A stretch of 64,000 nucleotides of DNA from CAITSH01 sp025356665 (GCA_025356665.1 JANXRV010000089.1:10511-74510), one strand, 5' to 3'. Shown: positions 43,423-52,484, counted from the first letter of the stretch. Numbers and translations are program-made. The notes: generated by a model from the sequence alone, not told the origin.

Positions 43423-45332
43423 CCGATGCGGCAGGCCATGCGATGGCCGCTGTGGGTCGCGCCGATGATGCCCTGCATCCCGGCGCTCTCGCCGACGTTA
43501 AAGGTCGCCGGCGCGCATTCGTTCCAGGCCGCCAGGTCCATTTGCGACGGCGGCAGCGCGCCCTGCGCAATGACGACACTATCGACCTGAAGTTCCGACT
43601 CGGCGCCACCCGCCCACAGGCGTGCTGCGCCGCCATCGAGCCCCGCCAGCTCGCAGCCAAAGCGCACGTCGACGCCATGCTGTACGAGCGCGGGGGGGAT
43701 GATGATGCGATCGACGATGTTGATGTCCTCGCCGAAGTCCTGCGCTTTGTCGATCAGGGTGACCGTGTGTCCGGACATGGCGAAATGCCAGGCGGCTTCG
43801 GCGCCGCGCTTTTGCGCCCCGATCATGAGGATGCGTTTTCCCAGGCGTTCCGGATGCGCCAAGGCCGCAAGCACGTCGGTAACCGGCAATGACGAGCCGG
43901 GACGCGTGTTAAGCGGCCACCTGGAACCGAGCGCAAGCACCAGGGCATCGGCACGAACGTCTGCGGGCGAAACCTCCGACCCCAACCGCAGGTGGACACC
44001 GGCGCGCTGCAGCGCGCCTTCATAAAACCGCAGCAGGCGCGGCAGGGTGCGTTTGAATGGCAATGTCGCGGCAAGACGCAGCTGGCCTCCTATTTGCGCG
44101 CCACGGTCATAAAGAACAACGCCATGACCGCGCTCGGCCGCACTCAGCGCCGCCTGAATACCGGCAGGCCCGGCACCGACCACGGCCACTTCGAGCGTGC
44201 GCCGTGGCGGCGGCACATATTCATCCTCGCGTCCGGTCCGCGGATTGATCGCACACAGCGCCCGCGCGCCGCTTTGTTCGCGCTGCAGGCAGGTATTGCA
44301 ACGTATGCAGGGTCGAATTTCATCCGTTCTTCCCCCGAGCAGTTTCTCCGGCAAGTCCGGGTCGGCGAACAAGGGGCGCGCCTGCGATATAAAATCCGCG
44401 TCACCATCGCGCACAATAGATTCGGCAAGGTCCGGGTCATGAATGCCGCAGGAGGCGATGACCGGAACACCACTCCCCTCGCGGATCGGCCGTGCGTAGG
44501 CGACGAACGGGCCCTCTTCCAGGTACATCGGAAGAACGCGTTTTTCCATCGCGCGGTAGGTGCCGGCCGAAATGTGGAATAAATCGACGCCCGCCGCAGC
44601 AAGCGCCCTGGCCACAACAGCATAGGCTTTGATATCGAGACCGCCCGGAAGTAGATCCTCGCCATTGATTCGAAAACTGAGCAAACGATTCGGGCCCAGT
44701 TGCTCTCGCACGGCGCGCACGGCCTCGAGCGGAAATTTCAGTCTTGCCTCGAAGGAACCACCGTATTCGTCAGTACGCAGGTTGGTCGCGGGCGACAAAA
44801 AAGTGTTGAGCAGATAACCATGGGCGCCGTGCAATTCCACCAGATCAAAACCAGCCTGAACCAGGCGGCGCGTAGCCTCACCATGATCGACAACCAGCTG
44901 CCTGATCTCCGCAACGGTGATCTCCTGTGGTACGCGCTTGCCCTCCATCCACGGTATGGGCGAAGGCGCGAGCATCGGCGGATCGGGAATGACGCGCTGG
45001 CTGCCGCAGTGCCCCAGTTGCAGGCCGGCGACCGCGCCCTCTGCCTTGATCGCCTCGGCAAGGTCGGAGAGGCCGGGAATCATCAGGTCATTGTGTGCAC
45101 CCAACTCGGCATGAAAAGCCCTGCTACCCAAGGCGTCCATGAACGTAAGTTCAGCGATAACAAGGCCCGCACCGCCGCGCGCCCTCGCGCGATAGTATTC
45201 GACCGTCTGTCGCGTGACGCTGCCATCCGCCGCGGCGTACATGGCACACATCGGCGCCATGACCATGCGGTTGCGAAAAGCAATGCCACGCAGCGTCAAG
45301 GGCTGCGAAAGCGCGGGAAAAGCCACAGACAC
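43419..45332 (-). CDS. NADH:flavin oxidoreductase / dienoyl-CoA-reductase-like FMN-FeS-FAD enzyme
   Basis: The 637-residue enzyme has an old-yellow-enzyme barrel (FRNRMVMAPMCAMYA, LVELHGAHGYLLNTFLSP), a [4Fe-4S] motif (CIRCNTCLQRE then a Cys in RALCAINPR) and a dinucleotide domain (EVAVVGAGPAGIQAAL). The start is GTG 45332, four bases after the aldolase stop. It probably reduces an enone or dienoyl intermediate with NAD(P)H. It is a distinct relative of the enzyme at 25383-27395, in a different catabolic cluster. Confidence 0.88.
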   Translation of the reverse strand: MSVAFPALSQPLTLRGIAFRNRMVMAPMCAMYAAADGSVTRQTVEYYRARARGGAGLVIAELTFMDALGSRAFHAELGAHNDLMIPGLSDLAEAIKAEGAVAGLQLGHCGSQRVIPDPPMLAPSPIPWMEGKRVPQEITVAEIRQLVVDHGEATRRLVQAGFDLVELHGAHGYLLNTFLSPATNLRTDEYGGSFEARLKFPLEAVRAVREQLGPNRLLSFRINGEDLLPGGLDIKAYAVVARALAAAGVDLFHISAGTYRAMEKRVLPMYLEEGPFVAYARPIREGSGVPVIASCGIHDPDLAESIVRDGDADFISQARPLFADPDLPEKLLGGRTDEIRPCIRCNTCLQREQSGARALCAINPRTGREDEYVPPPRRTLEVAVVGAGPAGIQAALSAAERGHGVVLYDRGAQIGGQLRLAATLPFKRTLPRLLRFYEGALQRAGVHLRLGSEVSPADVRADALVLALGSRWPLNTRPGSSLPVTDVLAALAHPERLGKRILMIGAQKRGAEAAWHFAMSGHTVTLIDKAQDFGEDINIVDRIIIPPALVQHGVDVRFGCELAGLDGGAARLWAGGAESELQVDSVVIAQGALPPSQMDLAAWNECAPATFNVGESAGMQGIIGATHSGHRMACRIG

Positions 45333-45336
45333 GCGG

Positions 45337-46242
45337 CTAACCGAGCTTCAGCTCTTCGGCTTGAATCTTGTCCACCACCAGCTTGAGGTCGGCGAGTCTT
45401 TGCGGCGAGAGCCCAAGGATGGGCGCACGCGCCGGACCAGCACTCTGCCCGGCGAGCGTCATTGCCTCCTTGATGACCACCGGGAATGAACCCCAGGCCC
45501 AGGCGGCCCGCAAAGGGGCGAGCAGGTCGTTGATACGACCGGCCTCTTTCCAGTCGCCTTTTTTGGCCGAATCGTAAAGTCGCAACACCAGCTTGGGGAA
45601 AACGTTGGCCGCCGGCGAAATGGTGCCCGTACCGCCGTGCACCAGCATCGAAAGGAACACCGTGTCTCGCCCCGAGAACAGCAGCGACTTGCGGTCGGTG
45701 AGCAGCAGGTATTCAACCGCCTGCGTCAGATCGCCGTTGGAGTCCTTGACGCCGCAGATGTTCTCGGCGGCCTTCATGCAACGAACCAAGGTTGGCGGCA
45801 GCACGTTAACACTGGTGCGCGGCGGGTTGTTATAGAGCATCACCGGCAGCTTGGTCGCCTTGGCTATCGTGGTGTAGTGAGTCACCAGTTCGTCCTGGCT
45901 TGGCTGGGCAAAATACGGCGTGATCACCAGTGCGAGGTCGACACCGATGGCTTCGGCAGCCTGCGTCAGCTTGATCGCGCCGCGCGTGGTAACGGCACCG
46001 GTGCCGGCGTAAATCGGCACGCGACCGTTCACCGCCTTGACAGCGATCTCAAGCAGCCTGACATGCTCGTCGTATTCAAGCGAGAAAAACTCGCCCTGGC
46101 TCCCCGCCACAGAAATACCGTGCAAGCCCTTGCCTATGTACCACTCTATCAACTCGACCAAGCGTACTTCATCGATACGCTGGTCGGCGGCAAACGGCGT
46201 CGCCATCGCGGGAATAACGCCGTGAAATTTTTTCAGATTCAT
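45337..46242 (-). CDS. Dihydrodipicolinate-synthase-family class I aldolase/lyase
   Basis: This 301-residue TIM-barrel enzyme retains the Schiff-base Lys in ICGVKDSNGD, the catalytic Tyr in MLYNNPPRTS, and GTGAVTTRGA in the carboxylate-binding region. N-acetylneuraminate lyase, hydratase-aldolases and DHDPS share this pattern. Its place among transporter, dioxygenase-like and hydrolase genes suggests a catabolic pyruvate lyase or hydratase-aldolase rather than lysine synthesis. It follows the ABC ATPase gene after a 56-base gap. Confidence 0.87.
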   Translation of the reverse strand: MNLKKFHGVIPAMATPFAADQRIDEVRLVELIEWYIGKGLHGISVAGSQGEFFSLEYDEHVRLLEIAVKAVNGRVPIYAGTGAVTTRGAIKLTQAAEAIGVDLALVITPYFAQPSQDELVTHYTTIAKATKLPVMLYNNPPRTSVNVLPPTLVRCMKAAENICGVKDSNGDLTQAVEYLLLTDRKSLLFSGRDTVFLSMLVHGGTGTISPAANVFPKLVLRLYDSAKKGDWKEAGRINDLLAPLRAAWAWGSFPVVIKEAMTLAGQSAGPARAPILGLSPQRLADLKLVVDKIQAEELKLG

Positions 46243-46298
46243 TGGTACTTCATCCTCTCAAGGGTGGGCCGCCAGGCCCGAAACAAGGCGAAACCGGC

Positions 46299-47069
46299 TC
46301 AGATCACGCCCATCATGCGATTCAACTCCAGTACATGTTCGGTAAAACCGGGCAATGCGCGCGTAACCTGGGGGTCGCGCGGGCGCGGAAACTCGATGCT
46401 GATGTCGGCGACGATGCGACCGGGCCTGTCGCTCATCACAAGAATGCGGTCGGACAGGAAAACCGCCTCTGCGATGCTGTGCGTAATCAGGATCACCGTC
46501 TGCTTTTCCTGTTCCCACAAACGCAACAGTTCGACATTCAGCTGGTCGCGCGTCAAGGCATCGAGTGCGCCAAATGGTTCGTCAAGCAACAACACCTGCG
46601 GCCGCAGGATCAGTATCTGCCCGAATGCCGCGCGCTGGCGCATGCCACCGGACAACTGGTGGGGATAGGAATTGCAAAAGGGAGCGAGCTTCAGTACATC
46701 GAGAATTTTCGAAGTGCGCAAGGCAATATCGGCAGGCGAGATACCACGGACCTCGGCCGCAAGACGGATGTTGGCCTCCACCGTGAGCCAAGGCAGCATA
46801 TTGTGCGTCTGGAAGACAATACCAACATCCGGCGACGGGGTAAGCTGCCTGCGCCCCAGAACATCTATTTCTCCGCCCACGTCCGGCGTAAAGAGCCCGC
46901 CAATCATGCGCAACAGTGTGCTTTTGCCGCAGCCGCTGGGGCCCAGAACAGAGACAAATTGCGCGCGCGGTATCTCGAAGGAAACGCCCTCCAGCGCCCT
47001 GGTACCTTCGTCAAATGTCTTGGCGGCCGTGCGTACCGAAATCGCCGCCCGCGCTTGCGTCAATGGCAT
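46299..47069 (-). CDS. NitT/TauT-type ABC transporter ATP-binding protein
   Basis: The 256-residue ATPase has Walker A VLGPSGCGKSTLLRM, Q-loop FQTHNMLPWLTVEANI, signature LSGGMRQRAAFGQIL, Walker B LLDEPFGALDALTRD and H-loop ITHSIAEA, all typical of the nitrate/sulfonate/taurine/thiamine-precursor class. Its start overlaps the VOC gene stop by one base. It completes a three-component importer with the permease (47512-48279) and receptor (48835-49827). Confidence 0.93.
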   Translation of the reverse strand: MPLTQARAAISVRTAAKTFDEGTRALEGVSFEIPRAQFVSVLGPSGCGKSTLLRMIGGLFTPDVGGEIDVLGRRQLTPSPDVGIVFQTHNMLPWLTVEANIRLAAEVRGISPADIALRTSKILDVLKLAPFCNSYPHQLSGGMRQRAAFGQILILRPQVLLLDEPFGALDALTRDQLNVELLRLWEQEKQTVILITHSIAEAVFLSDRILVMSDRPGRIVADISIEFPRPRDPQVTRALPGFTEHVLELNRMMGVI

Positions 47070-47470
47070 TATTTTTTCGAGCCTACCCAGCCGTTGTGGG
47101 AGATGTCGAAAATGATGCCATTGGGATCACGGTATTTCTTCTCGTAGTAGAGCGAATCCTTCTCGATCGGCAAATCGAGAAAAAAGCTGCCGCCGTTGTC
47201 TTCTATGGATTTTCCCTGCGCCTCGAGGTCATCGACCCAAAATCCGACGTGATGAACACCGACATAATCCTTGCCGCGCTCCTTGCCAGCCGCCTCGTCG
47301 GTTTTGTAGTTGAGCAGCGCCAGACACATGGTACCGTCCGTGAGGTACACGCCACTGGCGATGGGCGACTCGGTCCTGCCCGCCTCGGTCATGCCGAAGG
47401 TTTTCATGTAGAACTTGGCGGCTTCCTCCGGATCGGGTACGGCCATTGCGATATGACGAAGTTTTGCCAT
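47069..47470 (-). CDS. VOC-family (glyoxalase/extradiol-dioxygenase fold) protein
   Basis: This 133-residue single-domain protein has paired beta-alpha-beta modules: LRHIAMAVPDPEEAAKFYMK and GVHHVGFWVDDLEAQGK, then DPNGIIFDISHNGWV. His residues at the usual first and third ligand positions are present, but the final Glu ligand is Asp here (FDISH). It could be an isomerase, lyase or dioxygenase. It sits between permease and ATPase genes and is one of two VOC proteins in this operon. Confidence 0.83.
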   Translation of the reverse strand: MAKLRHIAMAVPDPEEAAKFYMKTFGMTEAGRTESPIASGVYLTDGTMCLALLNYKTDEAAGKERGKDYVGVHHVGFWVDDLEAQGKSIEDNGGSFFLDLPIEKDSLYYEKKYRDPNGIIFDISHNGWVGSKK

Positions 47471-47511
47471 GCTTGTGACTCCTGGTTATAGATATAAAAG
47501 GCGGACAGCCG

Positions 47512-48279
47512 TCAGAATGCGCGCCACCAGACGCGACGCGCCAAAAGCTCGATCAGCATGTAGAGCACGCCGACAAGAACGGAAATCGCCAGCAAAGCCG
47601 CGAATACCAGGTCTGTTTTTGCATTGGCATTGGCAAGCAAGATCAAATTTCCGAGCCCCTTCTCAGAACCGACAAACTCACCGGCAATTGCTCCTATCAC
47701 TGCGAGAGGCATCGCCATTTTGCAGCCATCCATGATGACCGGCAGCGCACTGGGCACGCGCAGCCGGCGAAACATGGTCCATGGCGAGGCGCCGATGGCG
47801 TGAAAGTGTTCGATGAGGTGGGCCGGCGTACCGGCCAGACCACCCATGGTTGAAATCACCACAGGGAAGAACGCGAACAGGAAGGCCATGAGCACCTTGG
47901 ACGAGGTTCCATACCCGAACCATACGACCAGCAATGGCGCGAGGGCGATTTTCGGCAGTCCCTGGAAGATTACGACCAGTGGATAGAACATCCGCCTGAA
48001 CAAGGGTGAAGTAAAAATAGCCAAGCCCAGCGCAAGCCCCCCGCCCACGGCCCAGAGATATCCGAGGATGACCTCCCAGGCGGTCACCATCGACTCTCGT
48101 AACAGCAGATCGATATTGTTCCAAGCCGTCTGCATGATCTGCGACAGGGGCGGCAGGAGATACCGCTTGATCTGGAACAGGTCGACCGCCTTCTCCCACA
48201 GCAAGGCCACCACGGCGAACGCTAGCAGCGGATCGATAATGCTGCGCGAAACACCCAGAAGCCTTGGCGGTTGAGGCAT
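47512..48279 (-). CDS. NitT/TauT-type ABC transporter permease
   Basis: The 255-residue membrane protein has about six transmembrane segments and an EAA-type loop (HAIGASPWTMFRRLRVPSAL), typical of SsuC/TauC permeases. It starts six bases after the second VOC gene stop. As a homodimer it would form the channel for the substrate bound by the NMT1-type receptor. Confidence 0.92.
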   Translation of the reverse strand: MPQPPRLLGVSRSIIDPLLAFAVVALLWEKAVDLFQIKRYLLPPLSQIMQTAWNNIDLLLRESMVTAWEVILGYLWAVGGGLALGLAIFTSPLFRRMFYPLVVIFQGLPKIALAPLLVVWFGYGTSSKVLMAFLFAFFPVVISTMGGLAGTPAHLIEHFHAIGASPWTMFRRLRVPSALPVIMDGCKMAMPLAVIGAIAGEFVGSEKGLGNLILLANANAKTDLVFAALLAISVLVGVLYMLIELLARRVWWRAF

Positions 48280-48285
48280 GGCGGC

Positions 48286-48825
48286 CTACTTCTTGCCGTC
48301 CGGACGCGGACCCCAATCAGGCGGGGGCACGAGAAAGCGCTTGAAGTGCCACTGATCGAAGCCCTCAATATCGTTGGGCCAGACCTGGGGGGCATGCACC
48401 TTCCCCTTTGGAATCTGCACCATGTCGCAATAAAACTCGACGTAGTTGCCGTCAGGATCCTTGAACACCAGGAATACGTTCTCACCCGGGCCGTGCTTAC
48501 CGATGCCGCGGACGATCTCGATATTTCTTTCCTGCAAAAAGCGTCCCATCACTTCGACCTCGTCCAGGGAGGCCATTTCGTAGGAGAAATGCTCAAGGCC
48601 GGGTCGCCAGGGACGGTAGGTGTCATTCGCGGCCGCCTCGCCCGGCGGTATCTGTGACAGTGCGAGATCGTGGTGATCAACGCTGCTGCGCAGGAACACC
48701 ATCTGGTCGGAAATCCAGTCGGATACATCCAATCCGACAATCTCAGTGTAGAACTTCACCGACTTCTGAATATCCCGCACGTTCAGCACAAGATGGCCCA
48801 GCCGTCGTGGTTTTGGTCGGTCCAT
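48286..48825 (-). CDS. VOC-family extradiol-dioxygenase-like protein
   Basis: This 179-residue protein has VOC modules with likely metal ligands His in LGHLVLNVRD, His in GLEHFSYEMAS and Glu in NYVEFYCDM, the 2-His-1-carboxylate pattern of BphC-type extradiol dioxygenases. The loop DHHDLALSQ is also dioxygenase-like. A C-terminal extension rich in Trp and Pro (WPNDIEGFDQWHFKRFLV) is unusual. It starts nine bases after the receptor gene. Ring cleavage of a catechol-like compound is plausible but not shown. Confidence 0.83.
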   Translation of the reverse strand: MDRPKPRRLGHLVLNVRDIQKSVKFYTEIVGLDVSDWISDQMVFLRSSVDHHDLALSQIPPGEAAANDTYRPWRPGLEHFSYEMASLDEVEVMGRFLQERNIEIVRGIGKHGPGENVFLVFKDPDGNYVEFYCDMVQIPKGKVHAPQVWPNDIEGFDQWHFKRFLVPPPDWGPRPDGKK

Positions 48826-48834
48826 GGCAACGCC

Positions 48835-49827
48835 TTACTTGAGGAACTCGTTGGAAAACACATCCTCTGCGCGCACCTTGCCTTTGAGGTCATAGGCCTT
48901 GTCGACAAAGGAAATGGTGGACCGAATGCGGTCATCACGGATAAAGCCGAGGCCGTTTTGCTTGACCTGCGGATCCTGGATCAACTCACCGATTTCCTTG
49001 ATCTGCTGCAAAGCGATGGCGCGGTCCACAACCGGGAACATTTTTACGAGTATGTCGGCGGCCTGGTCCGGATTTGCGATGGCGAACTCGAATCCGCGGT
49101 AAGAACTACGCAGGAACTTGCGCACCATGTCGGGCTTGGCCTTGATCAGCGCTTCAGAGGCGGCAAAGCCATTGCCGTAAGCATTGAGGCCGTAGTCGGC
49201 GTAATCAAACCACGCAACGTTAAGACCCGCGGCGGCGGCCGTGCGCTGCGTCACCACGCGATCGCTGCCCTTCCAGCACTCGACCAGGTCAATTTTTCCT
49301 TCGACGAGGGAGCCGGAGATCACCGCCGGATCCAGGCGCATCAATTTGATGAAATCGCGCGGCTTGTTATTAAGTTCCAGCCATGCCGGGACAACATTGT
49401 GCACAGGAGATGCCGAGCCACCCCCGAGAGCGCGACCCTTTAGGTCATCAAGCACCTTGGGCTGCATCCGACTGGTGACCCAGCAGATGGCACCCGGCCA
49501 TTTGGTGTTGATCGCCCCGATCATCTTGATTTTGCCACCGTTGGAGCGGTTTAGAACCAGGCTGATCGGGTCGACATAACCAAATTCGAACTGGCCCTGA
49601 TCCAATTCGTTCGCAGTACGATTGCCGCCGTAACCACGGACGATATTCACCTCCATGCCCGCTTCCTTGAACCAGCCCCGCTCTTGCGCAACGATCACGC
49701 CGATCGAACTGCCCTGCGGCAACCAGGCCATGTTGTAGGTGACTTTTTCCTGTGCGAGCGCCTGGCCCGCCAAAAAACCCAAACCAGTCACCAACGACGC
49801 AACAAATCCAACAAGACTACGGTTCAT
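48835..49827 (-). CDS. NMT1/TauA-type ABC transporter substrate-binding protein
   Basis: The 330-residue product from ATG 49827 has a GGGAGAAAG ribosome-binding site and a signal peptide (MNRSLVGFVASLVTGLGFLA, cleavage after ALAQE). The frame open to 49905 is not supported. Signatures are VTYNMAWLPQGSSIGVIVAQ, ERGWFKEAGMEVNIVRGYGG and NELDQGQFEFGYVDP, as in riboflavin/thiamine-precursor and sulfonate receptors. It is the second gene of the nine-gene operon. Confidence 0.9.
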   Translation of the reverse strand: MNRSLVGFVASLVTGLGFLAGQALAQEKVTYNMAWLPQGSSIGVIVAQERGWFKEAGMEVNIVRGYGGNRTANELDQGQFEFGYVDPISLVLNRSNGGKIKMIGAINTKWPGAICWVTSRMQPKVLDDLKGRALGGGSASPVHNVVPAWLELNNKPRDFIKLMRLDPAVISGSLVEGKIDLVECWKGSDRVVTQRTAAAAGLNVAWFDYADYGLNAYGNGFAASEALIKAKPDMVRKFLRSSYRGFEFAIANPDQAADILVKMFPVVDRAIALQQIKEIGELIQDPQVKQNGLGFIRDDRIRSTISFVDKAYDLKGKVRAEDVFSNEFLK

Positions 49828-49855
49828 TACTTTCTCCCGAATAAAAAACGGACAG

Positions 49856-50797
49856 TCAGATTTTTTCAGCGGCCACCGGATTACGCAGCGACCCGATTTT
49901 CTCAAGCGTAGCCTCCATCACATCGCCATTCTTGAGGTAAATCCCGCGGCCCATGCCAACGCCTGCGGGCGTGCCCGTGGCGATGACATCGCCAGGCTCA
50001 AGGGTGACTATGGTCGACAGATAGGCAATCTGCTCGCGCACCGTCCAGATCATGTTCTTGGTCGAATCGTCCTGCATGCTCTCACCGTTCACCGTAAGTT
50101 GCATGCGCAGATCCTGCGGATCCTTGATCAGCCAGGAGGGCACGATCCAGGGCCCGAAAGGCGCGAAGGTATCGTGGCATTTGCCCTGAAACCAGTCAAA
50201 CTTGAACGGATAGTCGGAGCGCATGTTGAGGTCACGCGCGGACACGTCGTTGACAATGGAGTAGCCGGCGACGTAATCGAGGGCCTTATCCACGGAAACA
50301 CGACGGGCTCGCTTGCCGATCACCGCAGCCAGTTCCACCTCCCAGTCGAGCTTGTCCGTCTCCGCCGGCTTGCGCACCGTTTCGCGCGGACCGATGACGG
50401 TGTTTTGCAGCTTGAGGAACATGTAAGGCTTGCTGTCACTCTTCGCCGCGAGCACGGTTGTCATCTCATTGGCATGTTCGATAAAGTTTGAAGCGGCGCA
50501 GAATATGCGCGTCGGGCGATAGGGGGCCATGGCGATCTTGTCGCCCAACCCTACCGCCTTTAGCTTACCTGAGGCCGCAAGCTTGGCGATTGCCGGGCCA
50601 GCCTTACGCAGCACCGGGCCAGCCGCCCTCCAGTCGCTCATGATGGCCTCGACGCCACCGGCGAACCACTCTGCCTTCATGCCGGTGGTTTTTGCCGCCT
50701 TGGCGGCTGCCTTCAGGTCGTAGAGTTTGCCTTCAACGACGACGGCGGGAACAATAGCGCCCTTGCTTTTGTAGGTGGCGAGTGCGAACCAGGTCAT
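49856..50797 (-). CDS. Fumarylacetoacetate-hydrolase-family enzyme
   Basis: This 313-residue protein has the FAH domain with the metal-site acids in KLDWEVELAAVIG and the preceding IGPRETVRKPAETDKL, plus SARDLNMRSDYPFKFDWFQG and GDVIATGTPAGVGMG near the C-terminus. The family cleaves or decarboxylates beta-diketo and acylpyruvate products of aromatic meta-cleavage. It is the first gene of the operon, just downstream of an AT-rich promoter region with a GntR-type palindrome. Confidence 0.9.
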   Translation of the reverse strand: MTWFALATYKSKGAIVPAVVVEGKLYDLKAAAKAAKTTGMKAEWFAGGVEAIMSDWRAAGPVLRKAGPAIAKLAASGKLKAVGLGDKIAMAPYRPTRIFCAASNFIEHANEMTTVLAAKSDSKPYMFLKLQNTVIGPRETVRKPAETDKLDWEVELAAVIGKRARRVSVDKALDYVAGYSIVNDVSARDLNMRSDYPFKFDWFQGKCHDTFAPFGPWIVPSWLIKDPQDLRMQLTVNGESMQDDSTKNMIWTVREQIAYLSTIVTLEPGDVIATGTPAGVGMGRGIYLKNGDVMEATLEKIGSLRNPVAAEKI

Positions 50798-50868
50798 AGT
50801 TATTTTCTTCCACAGTAATAGGACGGAAGAAATTTAACGGCATTTTTTTATGTATGCAAGCTTTTTTC

Positions 50869-50880
50869 TGTGTATACACA
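50869..50880. promoter_or_regulatory. GntR/FadR-type operator candidate
   Basis: A perfect 12-bp palindrome TGTGTATACACA lies 72 bases upstream of the first operon gene in an AT-rich gap. A half-like TGTATGCA (50851-50858) lies 18 bases away. FadR-subfamily regulators bind palindromes with a TnGTnnACnA-type core, and the gene upstream encodes one. Confidence 0.65.
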
Positions 50881-51000
50881 AAACAAATAAGGGCAAAGCC
50901 CTTCCGGTCGTGCGCTTGTGCGCTGCAAAAAGAACGCAGCCGTTGGTCAGAGCGCACCGGGAGACTGCATCATTGTTCCCCCGACGCATGCCGGGCCGGC

Positions 51001-51774
51001 CTAGCTGCGCGTACCGCGTACCAAAAGACGCGGCTTGCCCGTCTTGTTTTTTTTTGCCTGAACGGAAGGGAAACCACGCAACAGCAAACGCTCGTCAGTC
51101 GACCGGCCGGCGTTGCCGGCCATCCCGCCGCCATGCTGTTTTTCGAAATACTCGATGACATTGGTTGCACTGCTTGCCGTGTGCGCGCACATAGCGTCGA
51201 AAGCGGCACCGGCATCAGCGCGAAGTATGGCTTTGGTCATGATCTCGTGCTCAGCCACGGAAGTCTGCAGCCGGTCGCCCGTATTGAAAAACTCCTGAGA
51301 TCGGAAAGGCTCGAGCCGCTGCCGCAGATTTGCAGCAAGGGCATGCAAGTTGCGATTTCGCGCACCGATGTAAATAGCCTGATGGAAACTTTCGTTGAGA
51401 TCGGCGTAACTATCGGCATCGCCATCCAGGACAGCCTTTCGGGCCCGGCTGTGAATAAGTTCGATCTGCTTCTTTTCCGCCATCCCGGCGCGAAGCGCAC
51501 ATAGTTTGGCGCAAAGTCCCTCGACCTCGCTGGCCGCCTCGAACAAATCGAGCAGCCCGGCAAGATCGATGGTCGCCACGGAAAACCCCCGGCGTGGTTG
51601 TGACTCGATCAGCCCGGTGGCAGCCAATTCACGCAAGGCGTCCCGCACCGGGCTGCGCGAAACCTTGAAACGTTTGGCTAAAACGATTTCCTCGAGTTTG
51701 GCGCCCGGCTTCAGGATGCCATCGACAATATCCTTGGCAAGGCGTTGGGAGATTTTCTGTGAAAGCGTACTCAT
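51001..51774 (-). CDS. GntR-family (FadR/FCD subfamily) transcriptional regulator
   Basis: The 257-residue regulator has an N-terminal winged helix (IVDGILKPGAKLEEIVLAKR, SRSPVRDALRELAATGLI) and an FCD ligand-binding domain with metal-type residues in DLNESFHQAIY, AEHEIMTKAI and MCAHTASSA. A basic C-terminal tail (AKKNKTGKPRLLVRG) is extra. It lies upstream of the nine-gene operon in the same direction, with its likely operator in the gap between. It is the probable local repressor, released by a pathway acid. Confidence 0.9.
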   Translation of the reverse strand: MSTLSQKISQRLAKDIVDGILKPGAKLEEIVLAKRFKVSRSPVRDALRELAATGLIESQPRRGFSVATIDLAGLLDLFEAASEVEGLCAKLCALRAGMAEKKQIELIHSRARKAVLDGDADSYADLNESFHQAIYIGARNRNLHALAANLRQRLEPFRSQEFFNTGDRLQTSVAEHEIMTKAILRADAGAAFDAMCAHTASSATNVIEYFEKQHGGGMAGNAGRSTDERLLLRGFPSVQAKKNKTGKPRLLVRGTRS

Positions 51775-51818
51775 GGGAACGATACGGTCGGGATCAATCC
51801 AAACTCATTAAAGACAAC

Positions 51819-52328
51819 TCACTTGCGGAACATGAAAGGCGTGGCTATCAGGGTCACCAGCAGGATCGCAAACCACAGCAGCGACCACTCCGGAATCGAC
51901 AGGGTGAGGAATTTCCAGGGCTTGGGCGTGCACAGTCCGTCGTATTGCAACAGCGGCGGAATCATCTTGCCGATTTTCGACGCATCCAGAAAGCGCTCGA
52001 CCGGCGAGCCGGCACATGCCATGGCGCGGACCGGGTCGCTCTGTATCCAGATATGGTATCCCGCTGCAGCGGCACCGGCGGCCGCGACCAGGCCGCCGAA
52101 AAACGCATACATGGCCGTTCCCACCGGGCCTGGCCGGTGCAGCGCCGCCACCAGCGCGACAAGACCAATGCCGATGAAGCCCAGCCGTTGCACCACACAC
52201 CAGGGACAGGGATCGAGGCCATCCAGATGCTGCAGCACCAGCGCGTAACCGAGCAAGCCGAGGCAAACCATCAAAATCGTGGTGAATACCGGCGCGCTTG
52301 CGCCACGTCCTGTCCGTCCGAATGCCAT
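51819..52328 (-). CDS. dsbB: Disulfide bond formation protein DsbB
   Basis: DsbB reoxidises periplasmic DsbA and passes electrons to quinones. The 169-residue protein has four transmembrane segments, the first redox pair CPWC (DPCPWCVVQRLGF) and the second loop pair formed by CAGS and GLCTPKPW. The length matches the family. It is divergent from prfB. An overlapping longer frame (51808-52386) is a shadow. Confidence 0.95.
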   Translation of the reverse strand: MAFGRTGRGASAPVFTTILMVCLGLLGYALVLQHLDGLDPCPWCVVQRLGFIGIGLVALVAALHRPGPVGTAMYAFFGGLVAAAGAAAAGYHIWIQSDPVRAMACAGSPVERFLDASKIGKMIPPLLQYDGLCTPKPWKFLTLSIPEWSLLWFAILLVTLIATPFMFRK

Positions 52329-52484
52329 GGTGTTTCGAGTCCTGCCGCAGTGTAAGGTTCCCGCAGGTTAGAGCAAGCCGGGGCATCGCGCAATGCCGGT
52401 ATAATCATCATCTTCGCGCTCACCGCAAGCCCGACGCAAACCCGCGCGCCCCCGCCCGAACCTCACCCGGACATACCCAGAAAC

